Positions 1-5,298 of a stretch of 5,298 nucleotides of DNA are shown in pieces. Source of the stretch: Verrucomicrobiota bacterium (GTDB lineage: Bacteria; Verrucomicrobiota; Lentisphaeria; Victivallales; Victivallaceae); the NCBI GenBank assembly GCA_023459755.1, contig JAEWSS010000055.1:1-5298 (forward strand), written 5' to 3'. Under the pieces are notes generated by a model. That model saw nothing but the letters and a program-made list of their open reading frames with translations, searched no databases and had not been told where the DNA came from. Within the stretch, counting starts at the first letter, position 1; each line of letters begins with the position of its first letter. The position numbers and the translations under genes are program-made.

Positions 1-2193
1 CATAAGCTCCGTCCCTATATTAAACAACATCCCAAGTTGATAAACAATGAACGTCATACCATAAGCCAGAACAAATAATCCACCGGCCTCAATATACGCC
101 ATTTTCCACGAATTCAGCTCCCGCTTGATAATCGCCAGCGTCGCAAGACACGGAATCGACAGAAGACAGAAAAGCATGATACAGAAGCCCTGAAGCGGCG
201 TATAATGTTTTATCAATGCTTCCCGCAATGGTTCGGACTCCTCGTCAGCCTCGCCCTCGGCATACAAAATGCCCAACTGGGAAACAAACACCTCTTTCGC
301 CGCCAATGCGCCAATGGAGGCCGTTGTCAGTTTCCAGTCGAATCCGATCGGTCGAAATATCGGTTCCAGCGCATGGCCGACACGCCCGGAAACGGTATAT
401 TCCATTTCCTCGGCTTTTTTCTCATTTTCAAGTTTGGCAACTTCATCCTGCACAAGTGCGCCTGCCTCCAGCGACCTCTCATCCGCCAGAACATGGGACT
501 GATTTCCGGCCAAAGCACCGCGTTGCTGCACCTGTTCGATTTCGGCATCATAGTCTCTGGAAGATTCCTTCTTTTCCGGAAATGTATTGCAGATATAAAG
601 AATAATGCTGGTTGCCAGAATAATCGTTCCGGATTTCTGTAAGTACATCCGGCCGCGATCCCACATGTGAAGCATCAGACTTTTGAACGTCGGCATCCGG
701 TACGGCGGAAGTTCCATCAGATAAACTTCGCCGTCGCCCTTGAACAAAGTGGCCTTCATCAGCCGCGCCGCAACCAGCGCAATCAGAACCCCGATAAAGT
801 AGACTATAAACATCACAAACGCCTGATACTTCAACGCGAAAAACGCCGGAACGATCAACGCGTAGATCGGCAGACGCGCCCCGCAGCTCATCAACGGAAG
901 CACCATGATCGTGACCTTTCGGTCGCGTTCGGACTCAATCGTGCGCGTCGCCATGATCGCCGGAACCGAACAGCCGAAGCCGAGCACCAGCGGAACGAAC
1001 GAGCGCCCCTGAAGCCCGAATTTGCGCATCACGCCGTCCATGACGAACGCCGCGCGCGCCATATAGCCGGAGTCCTCCAGAATCGCGATGGCGAAGAAGA
1101 GGAAGAGAATGTTCGGGAGGAACACCAGCACGCCGCCCACACCGCCGATCACGCCGTCGGTAAGCATACTGCGCAGATATGGCAGTGTTTCGGGATTCCA
1201 GACCGATTTGACCGATTCGCCGAGTCGGCCGAAGAATTCCTCGATATAGCCCATGAACGGATCGGCGCAGGTAAAGGTGAACCAGAATGTTACATATATA
1301 ATAAGAAAAAACAACGGCAGACCGAGATATTTATTGGTCATGACGGTATCGATTTTGTCGGAAATTTCGCGGCGGCGTTCGCGTGTCATGGAAATTGCGT
1401 CGCGGCAGGCTCCGGCAAGCATCGCGTAACGACGGTCGGCCATAAAGGTATCGGCCTCAATTGCATGTTTGTCACGCAGATGTTTGATTTGGGATTCCAC
1501 TTCGTCATAAACCTGCTTGAAGTCTTCAATCCGCATGACGGCGGTGTCATGTTCAAGTAGCTTGATGGCAAAGAAACGGGACGGCACATGCCGGTATTGC
1601 GTCAAGTTGAGAGCATTGATTTTTGCCGCTACCGCGCGAACCGCATCGTCGATGTCCGCGCCGTATGAAAGCATTGGAACGCCGTGATTTTCAAGTTCGT
1701 TCAGCGTTTTCGCCAGTTGTTCGAGCAGCGGGCGGACGCCGCCGGATTTACAGCCGACGGTCTGCACGATGGGGGAACCGAAATATTTCTCCAGTTTCGC
1801 AATGTCGAACTTCAAGCCTTTTTTGCCGGCGTCGTCGGACATGTTGAACGCGAGCAGCATCGGAATATGAAGTTCGGCCAGCTGGGTGGTGAGATAAAGA
1901 CTGCGCTGGGGAATGGAGGAATCCACCACGTTCAGAATCAGATCGATTCCGGGCTTGATAAGCTCCTGAAAAACCACGTCCTCCTCCGGCGAACCCGATG
2001 AAAGCGAGTAGACGCCGGGCAGGTCGATGAGTTCAATCTCCATCCCGTTCAGCACGAACGAACCGGATTTACTTTCCACCGTCACGCCGGGGTAGTTGCC
2101 GACGTGCTGACGAGCACCGGTGAGCGCGTTGAAAATGCAGGTTTTGCCGCAATTCGGGTTGCCGGCAAGTGCAATTCTGTAATGTTTTTTCAT
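1..2193 (-). CDS. feoB: Ferrous iron transport protein B, C-terminus cut by the left window edge
   Basis: Inner-membrane Fe(II) uptake transporter with a cytoplasmic GTPase domain. I translated the frame by hand: 731 codons from the ATG at 2193 to base 1 without a stop. E. coli FeoB has 773 residues, so probably only a short tail is missing. G-protein motifs seen: G1 GNPNCGKT (11-18), the G2 region with Thr38 in GNYPGVTVE, G3 DLPG (57-60), G4 NMSD (117-120), and a G5-like stretch near 146-152. A helical spacer domain follows (about 170-280), then the membrane domain with hydrophobic segments near 289-309, 347-372, 427-452, 455-477, 520-536, 667-688 and 700-725. Gate motifs are clear: GFGCSVPAIMATRTIE (405-420) with MSCGARLPIY (435-444), and ALAAKEVFVSQLGILY (629-644). 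A charged, Glu/Lys-rich loop lies at 539-600. The start is set by GAGG nine bases upstream and by the conserved N-terminus. feoA ends four bases upstream, so the two are cotranscribed and probably translationally coupled. Family assignment is near certain. Confidence 0.97.
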   Translation of the reverse strand, partial: MKKHYRIALAGNPNCGKTCIFNALTGARQHVGNYPGVTVESKSGSFVLNGMEIELIDLPGVYSLSSGSPEEDVVFQELIKPGIDLILNVVDSSIPQRSLYLTTQLAELHIPMLLAFNMSDDAGKKGLKFDIAKLEKYFGSPIVQTVGCKSGGVRPLLEQLAKTLNELENHGVPMLSYGADIDDAVRAVAAKINALNLTQYRHVPSRFFAIKLLEHDTAVMRIEDFKQVYDEVESQIKHLRDKHAIEADTFMADRRYAMLAGACRDAISMTRERRREISDKIDTVMTNKYLGLPLFFLIIYVTFWFTFTCADPFMGYIEEFFGRLGESVKSVWNPETLPYLRSMLTDGVIGGVGGVLVFLPNILFLFFAIAILEDSGYMARAAFVMDGVMRKFGLQGRSFVPLVLGFGCSVPAIMATRTIESERDRKVTIMVLPLMSCGARLPIYALIVPAFFALKYQAFVMFIVYFIGVLIALVAARLMKATLFKGDGEVYLMELPPYRMPTFKSLMLHMWDRGRMYLQKSGTIILATSIILYICNTFPEKKESSRDYDAEIEQVQQRGALAGNQSHVLADERSLEAGALVQDEVAKLENEKKAEEMEYTVSGRVGHALEPIFRPIGFDWKLTTASIGALAAKEVFVSQLGILYAEGEADEESEPLREALIKHYTPLQGFCIMLFCLLSIPCLATLAIIKRELNSWKMAYIEAGGLFVLAYGMTFIVYQLGMLFNIGTELM

Positions 2194-2197
2194 CTTA

Positions 2198-2554
2198 TTA
2201 CGCCTCTTTATTTATAACGATATTTGCCGCGTCATCGCGGTGAATCGCCATACTGGTTTCCATGACTTTCACCCGAATCAGGCCGCCGAACGGCGCGCGC
2301 GCCTCCATCAGAAGTTCGGTTCCAGCGACCATTCCAACATCCGCAAATTTTTTGCGTCCACGCATTTTCGGCATGATTTTGACGATGGTCGCAGTGGTTC
2401 CGACCGGCAGTTCGGCCAGCGTCATTTCGCGGTCGGCGGGAACATGGTATTCCGGAGTTTTGAAAGCGTCGCAGCGACCGGAGCAGCCGCAGGAGCCGCT
2501 GCATGGACAGCCGCAACCGCATCCGCGGGAACATGAGTATTTTCTTTCCGTCAT
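2198..2554 (-). CDS. feoA: FeoA family ferrous iron transport protein with Cys-rich N-terminal extension
   Basis: Small cytoplasmic partner of FeoB, 118 residues; typical FeoA proteins have about 75-85. The SH3-like FeoA domain spans about 43-116: it opens with MTLAELPVGTTATIVKI (44-60), continues with the KKFADVGMVAGTE block (68-80), then APFGGLIRVKV (87-97), and ends with AANIVINKEA. Ahead of it is a 43-residue extension holding eight cysteines between residues 8 and 28 (C8, C12, C14, C16, C18, C22, C24, C28), mostly spaced by single Gly or Ser; the rest of the protein has none. The long start is preferred because AGAAAGG lies seven bases upstream of the ATG at 2554, whereas the internal ATG at 2425, which would give a classical FeoA, has no Shine-Dalgarno in front of it. 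The gene lies four bases upstream of feoB. FeoA is known to assist FeoB function. The extension's role is unknown; metal or Fe-S binding, or redox sensing, is inference. Confidence 0.93.
   Translation of the reverse strand: MTERKYSCSRGCGCGCPCSGSCGCSGRCDAFKTPEYHVPADREMTLAELPVGTTATIVKIMPKMRGRKKFADVGMVAGTELLMEARAPFGGLIRVKVMETSMAIHRDDAANIVINKEA
2203..2206 (-). promoter_or_regulatory. Shine-Dalgarno of feoB
   Basis: GAGG on the minus strand, with nine bases between it and the feoB ATG. It lies inside the penultimate and last sense codons of feoA (Glu-Ala), so ribosomes finishing feoA sit on the feoB initiation site. This supports translational coupling of the two genes and the chosen feoB start. 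Confidence 0.6.
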
Positions 2555-2561
2555 TTTATTG

Positions 2562-2568
2562 CCTTTCT
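2562..2568 (-). promoter_or_regulatory. Shine-Dalgarno of feoA
   Basis: AGAAAGG on the minus strand, seven bases before the ATG at 2554. It decides the start of FeoA in favour of the long form with the cysteine-rich N-terminus. It begins only seven bases after the strong hairpin at 2576-2610, so that structure could affect ribosome access. Confidence 0.65.
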
Positions 2569-2610
2569 AAAAGATCCGAAGAACGGCGAGGCATCCTCCC
2601 GTTCTTTCGG
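2569..2610 (-). terminator. Strong hairpin with short U-tract between the secretin gene and feoA: terminator or feoAB leader attenuator
   Basis: On the minus strand the arms (bases 2595-2610 and 2576-2591) pair over 15 base pairs in three blocks of 5, 6 and 4, interrupted by two single-base bulges (2605 and 2587), with a three-base loop at 2592-2594. The 3' side is followed by ATCTTTTA, a short and imperfect U-tract. The shape fits an intrinsic terminator for the secretin gene, which ends 17 bases before the stem. However, only 21 bases separate the stem from the feoA ATG, so a separate feoAB promoter downstream of it is hard to fit. It may therefore act as an attenuator or 5' leader structure of feoAB. 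The plus strand lacks a T-run after the stem, so a terminator in that direction is unlikely. Confidence 0.5.
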
Positions 2611-2611
2611 A

Positions 2612-2628
2612 AATGTCGATTTTACATT
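2612..2628. repeat. Inverted repeat 5-7-5 upstream of feoA, possible operator
   Basis: AATGT and ACATT form perfect 5-base arms separated by seven bases, placed between the secretin stop codon and the hairpin. It overlaps the best -10-like hexamer for feoAB. The position would suit a metal-responsive repressor site, but it does not resemble the classical Fur box and arms this short occur by chance. Confidence 0.25.
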
Positions 2629-2649
2629 ATTGCAGCCGGTCACCGTCAA
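2619..2649 (-). promoter_or_regulatory. Candidate feoAB promoter
   Basis: On the minus strand, TTGACG (2644-2649) is a good -35 hexamer and TAAAAT (2619-2624) a fair -10, but the 19-base spacer is longer than the preferred 17. The -35 lies in the last codons of the secretin gene. Initiation would fall just before the hairpin, placing that structure at the very 5' end of the feoAB transcript. This is a weak call based on sigma-70-type consensus only. Confidence 0.25.
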
Positions 2650-4423
2650 GCATGAACTGGCGATAGCCGAAGGTATTGCATTCTCCGGCCTTCTCCAACT
2701 TTTCACCGTTTTTTTTGATTTCCGCCGCGGTATTCGCGTCAACGGCGTCATCCGGGCGAACCGGAACGACTTCCGCCACCACCAGAAGTTGGGACTTCTT
2801 GGTGGACTCGCTTTCGGTCGAAAAAATCCAGCCGAGGAACGGAATGTCCTTGAGTATCGGAACGCCGCCGGAAACGCTGACCACGTCGCGCTTTTCAATT
2901 CCCCCGATCACCAGTTTTGTACCGGCATTGGAGATCATGAAGTTCGATGAAATTTGCGCCCCCTGCTGAATTCGTGCTTCACCGTTGGATTTGTAGCCGA
3001 TCAGCGAACTGTTGGAGACATTCACCGCAAGCATGGTCGCCTTGTCCGAAACGGACGGTGTGAGGCTCATTTTGAAGCCGAACTCATTGGAAGCGGTCGT
3101 GTTGACCTTATTGCCCTTCATCGCGGCGATGTTGTTGGATTCAAACTCCAGCGCTTCGCCGCTCGCAATATCGGTGACTTCGGCATAGCCGGCGTTCACT
3201 TTTTTGCCGACGGTCCTGCCGTCAATCTGAAATTCGCCGTCCGCCAGCGTCAGCACATATTTATCCGCCTGCGCGCCGGATGGCGCGGCCATTTTGAGAA
3301 CAGTCAGCGTCACCGCGCCGGAGGCTGAAATCGTAATTGCCCTGCCGTCCGCGGTACGCGCCGTCAAGTCAAAATCAGTTCCGGGGATAAAGTCTTCCAC
3401 ATAAAGATAGGACTCGGTGAACGACTTGGACTCAATCGGTTCCGTCGTGGCGAGAAAAAACGAACTGGTACGCTCGATCTCAGCCGTGGTTTCGTTACGA
3501 ACGGCAAGTTCGCAACTGTGCAGAACTTTGGCTTTCCCTTTACTGGTCAGGAAATCAATGTACTTGGTATTCCACTTCGGATTGAAATTGAAATACCTGG
3601 TATCCGACCAGCCGGCGCCTTTGACCAGACTTGAGCCGTCCGGAGCGTAATTCTGCATGAATCTTGCTCCGCCATTGAACAAATCAACGCCGTCGTTGTT
3701 TTTCCACGCTTGAAAATCAAGGCCGAGTTCGGCATCGTTTTCCGCATATATTTCATAAACGGTGATTTTGGTTTTGACTTCCGGGTACGGACGGTCATAC
3801 TCCTTGAGGGCACTCTCAATATTTTTGCGCGAGAACTGCGTGGTCTTGAAGACCATCAGATTCAAGCCCTCGTCGCAGCGGATGCGGTCGGAACCGCCGA
3901 TATTTTCCGTGACGTCTTCGGAAACGTCAGCTCCGGCGGCAATGACCATGGCGCGCAATTCCTTTGCGGATCGGTATTTCGGATTGTAAATATACACCGG
4001 CTGACCGGTCACGGAAGCGACTTCCGGCTTGTCGAGGGTCGCAATGATGCTGTCTATTCCCTGACCGTTCTCCGAATCCTCGAAGCGATAGTCTTCCGCG
4101 GAAACCATGACGATTCCGGTTCCGTCGTTGTACTTGACCGCCTGAATCCCGGTGTCGGCTTCGTCAACTTTACGGGTTTGAACGATTTCCCGCAGATAAC
4201 GGCGGATCTCATACGGATCGGCATGCTTCAGCACATAGGTCTTGGTGACCACATCGGGATCGACGTTGTCGCGGACAAAGTGCAGTACCTGAGTGTCCGG
4301 GTTGACCGCGAGGTTCAAACGGGCGTCAATCCGGCTGTCCTGATAAGGTGCGGAAGCGTCTCCGGCGAAGAGGCTTCCCGATGCGGCCAGCAAAACTGCC
4401 GCGGCTTTCGTAATGTTTCTCAT
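2627..4423 (-). CDS. Secretin-family outer-membrane channel protein (GspD/PilQ-like), complete
   Basis: A 598-residue protein with a Sec signal peptide (MRNITK, then a hydrophobic run, with possible cleavage after Ala20 in SLFA or after Ala25). Two periplasmic N-domain-like units follow: about 61-133 (YVLKHADPYEIRRYLREI) and about 141-212, ending in ALKEYDRPYP. The secretin core starts near 213, with YEI...GLDFQAWKNN and FLTSKGKAKVLHSCELAVRN (291-310). It resumes at FGFKMSLTPSVS (448-459) and closes with the family signature: GTKLVIGGIEKRD (501-513), VPILKDIPFLGWIF (521-534) and LLVVAEVVPV (546-555). Secretins form multimeric outer-membrane pores for type II or III secretion, type IV pili or phage export; which of these applies cannot be told here. 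Oddities: about 115 residues (332-447) are inserted within the core, and a Lys/Glu-rich tail of about 43 residues follows the signature, perhaps a pilotin-binding-like region. It follows the partial paralogue by 23 bases, with AGGA 11 bases before the ATG. The family call is firm, the specific system is not. Confidence 0.88.
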   Translation of the reverse strand: MRNITKAAAVLLAASGSLFAGDASAPYQDSRIDARLNLAVNPDTQVLHFVRDNVDPDVVTKTYVLKHADPYEIRRYLREIVQTRKVDEADTGIQAVKYNDGTGIVMVSAEDYRFEDSENGQGIDSIIATLDKPEVASVTGQPVYIYNPKYRSAKELRAMVIAAGADVSEDVTENIGGSDRIRCDEGLNLMVFKTTQFSRKNIESALKEYDRPYPEVKTKITVYEIYAENDAELGLDFQAWKNNDGVDLFNGGARFMQNYAPDGSSLVKGAGWSDTRYFNFNPKWNTKYIDFLTSKGKAKVLHSCELAVRNETTAEIERTSSFFLATTEPIESKSFTESYLYVEDFIPGTDFDLTARTADGRAITISASGAVTLTVLKMAAPSGAQADKYVLTLADGEFQIDGRTVGKKVNAGYAEVTDIASGEALEFESNNIAAMKGNKVNTTASNEFGFKMSLTPSVSDKATMLAVNVSNSSLIGYKSNGEARIQQGAQISSNFMISNAGTKLVIGGIEKRDVVSVSGGVPILKDIPFLGWIFSTESESTKKSQLLVVAEVVPVRPDDAVDANTAAEIKKNGEKLEKAGECNTFGYRQFMLDGDRLQ

Positions 4424-4434
4424 GATATTTCAAT

Positions 4435-4438
4435 TCCT
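4435..4438 (-). promoter_or_regulatory. Shine-Dalgarno of the complete secretin gene
   Basis: AGGA within TCAGGAATT on the minus strand, 11 bases before the ATG at 4423. The spacing is a little long but usable. The 23-base gap between the two secretin genes shows no terminator or promoter, which supports cotranscription. Confidence 0.4.
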
Positions 4439-4446
4439 GATTTAAA

Positions 4447-5298
4447 TTATTTTTGGGCAAGTTCGTCGAATTCCGCCATCATGCCGGTTTTCATATCGTC
4501 CTGAATTTTTACCGGAACGGCGCGAGCCGTGACAAAGTAATGGGTGGTTTCCATATTGCTGGTGGTAGTGCCGAAAATATACTTCAAAACCGGCAGTTCG
4601 CAGAGCAGCGGAACGCCAATGGTCTGCTCGACCTTGTTCGTCCGCCGCCACGAGGTAAGAATGCGTTCATCTCGAAAATTCAGTGTGACTGAGGCCGTCG
4701 CATTGGTGTTTTCGGAAATTTCCGCACCGAAATTGTTGCGCTCCACAACATTCGATCCGGCAAGCGTATAGGTAAAATTGACCACGCCGTCACCTCCGCC
4801 GGTAATAACCGCATTGGAAATCGAGGCATCCAGCGAGGCGTTTCCGCCGACGTCCACACTGGAACGATGGTCTTCGTCTTTCAGAATATTCTGGTATTCC
4901 GGCGAAAAAGCGACCTTGAACTCGGCTTCCGGATTATTGGAAACCATCACGCTCGCCGTGCTGTTGATTGTGGCTTTTCCGTTCTGCTGGAGAATGCGTA
5001 TGAAGCTGAAATCAAACGCCGGAGCGGTGTACATTCCGCCGAAGCCGTAGGAGAAATTGCCGAAGAGATCAATTCCGGTCTGAGTAAACTGCTGCATCAG
5101 CGTCTCGGCCACCTTCATATTGAGCGCGTCGTATCCGGCCTCGAACAGGTTTAGACCGGGACCGTTTTTCCACGCCAGATAGTCGATGCCGACATCGGTC
5201 AGGTCGCTGTCGCGGACTTCGTAAATCTTCAGCTCAATACAGGTCTGGGGAATTTCCTTATCCAGCCATGCGAGTTTCTGTTTGATGTCCGCAACGCG
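4447..5298 (-). CDS. Secretin-like protein, C-terminal 283 residues (N-terminus beyond the right edge)
   Basis: The frame is open from the right edge to the TAA at 4447. The first visible residues, including LAWLDKEIPQTCIELKIYEV, match the entry to a secretin core, where a final N-domain ends in a [LI]D-x-[PE]-x-P-Q-like turn and the first core strand follows. FIRILQQNGKATINSTASVM (visible residues 99-118) corresponds to the usual 'L...G.A.I...P' core block. GVPLLCELPVLKYIF (228-242) and THYFVTARAVPV (252-263) correspond to the C-terminal signature. The protein is related to its downstream neighbour: 12 of 33 residues are identical without gaps at the core entry, including AWKN and LF. The signature is degenerate: the GG of the usual 'V-I-G-G' segment is absent, and the Gly of 'P..G.[LI]F' is Lys. 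It may be an accessory or specialised secretin, or a subunit of a mixed channel. It is probably the upstream gene of an operon with the complete secretin. An internal ATG at 5118 is not the start, because homology continues upstream of it. Confidence 0.82.
   Translation of the reverse strand, partial: RVADIKQKLAWLDKEIPQTCIELKIYEVRDSDLTDVGIDYLAWKNGPGLNLFEAGYDALNMKVAETLMQQFTQTGIDLFGNFSYGFGGMYTAPAFDFSFIRILQQNGKATINSTASVMVSNNPEAEFKVAFSPEYQNILKDEDHRSSVDVGGNASLDASISNAVITGGGDGVVNFTYTLAGSNVVERNNFGAEISENTNATASVTLNFRDERILTSWRRTNKVEQTIGVPLLCELPVLKYIFGTTTSNMETTHYFVTARAVPVKIQDDMKTGMMAEFDELAQK

Noticed and set aside
205..642. Overlapping plus-strand frames at the left end
   Set aside because: They lie opposite the FeoB membrane domain, whose translation is continuous and conserved; the plus-strand products are low-quality shadows.
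667..1560. Long plus-strand open frame of 297 codons
   Set aside because: It is antisense to the well-conserved middle of feoB, with a His/Arg/Gln-rich translation and no recognisable motif or Shine-Dalgarno; it is a codon-bias shadow.
2198..2425. Short FeoA starting at the internal ATG at 2425
   Set aside because: It would give a classical-length FeoA, but there is no Shine-Dalgarno before it, while the upstream ATG has AGAAAGG at ideal spacing.
2551..2898. Minus-strand frame overlapping the 3' end of the secretin gene
   Set aside because: It is out of frame with the secretin signature, is Ser/Arg/Lys-rich and without motif, and it crosses the hairpin and the feoA start.
4424..4446. Possible promoter or terminator between the two secretin genes
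   Set aside because: The AT-rich 23 bases show only a Shine-Dalgarno sequence; there is no stem, U-tract or credible -35/-10 pair.
3710..4504. Plus-strand open frame of 264 codons opposite the secretin gene
   Set aside because: It is antisense to the secretin N-domains and signal peptide, runs across the start of one gene and the end of the other, and resembles no protein family I know.
4447..5118. Treating the ATG at 5118 as the start of a 223-residue protein
   Set aside because: The same frame stays open to the right edge and the upstream residues match the secretin core entry, including the AWKN block shared with the neighbour, so the gene is partial.

Overview
All supportable genes in this window lie on the minus strand, so it is described from right to left. 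Reading in that direction there are: (1) the 3' part of a secretin-like outer-membrane protein gene that runs off the right edge (4447-5298); (2) after 23 bases, a complete second secretin-family gene with a signal peptide (2627-4423); (3) a compact 72-base intergenic region holding an inverted repeat, a possible promoter and a strong hairpin (2555-2626); (4) feoA with an unusual cysteine-rich N-terminus (2198-2554); and (5) feoB, four bases further on, almost complete and cut by the left edge (1-2193).

The organism is a diderm (Gram-negative type) bacterium, because secretins are outer-membrane channels. The composition is somewhat GC-rich with AT-richer gaps. Two tandem, divergent secretin paralogues sharing a Y-E-[IV]...G-[LI]-D-[FY]-x-A-W-K-N block, next to an anaerobe-style FeoAB pair, made me think of the PVC superphylum, especially Lentisphaerota (Victivallis-like). 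This is recollection and inference; nothing in the window proves it.

Two functional units are present. The secretin pair probably forms one transcription unit: the 23-base gap contains a Shine-Dalgarno sequence and no visible promoter or terminator. These proteins would make, or help make, an outer-membrane channel of a type II secretion or type IV pilus-like apparatus, but no ATPase, platform protein or pseudopilin is visible here. The feoAB pair is a ferrous iron uptake operon: FeoB is the inner-membrane G-protein-coupled Fe(II) transporter and FeoA its small SH3-like cytoplasmic partner.

The most interesting points are the eight-cysteine N-terminal extension on FeoA, the hairpin that any feoAB transcript must cross just before the feoA ribosome binding site, a roughly 115-residue insertion in the middle of the complete secretin's channel domain, and the eroded secretin signature of its upstream paralogue. 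I see no RNA genes, CRISPR, insertion sequences or tRNAs. The plus strand carries only shadow reading frames.
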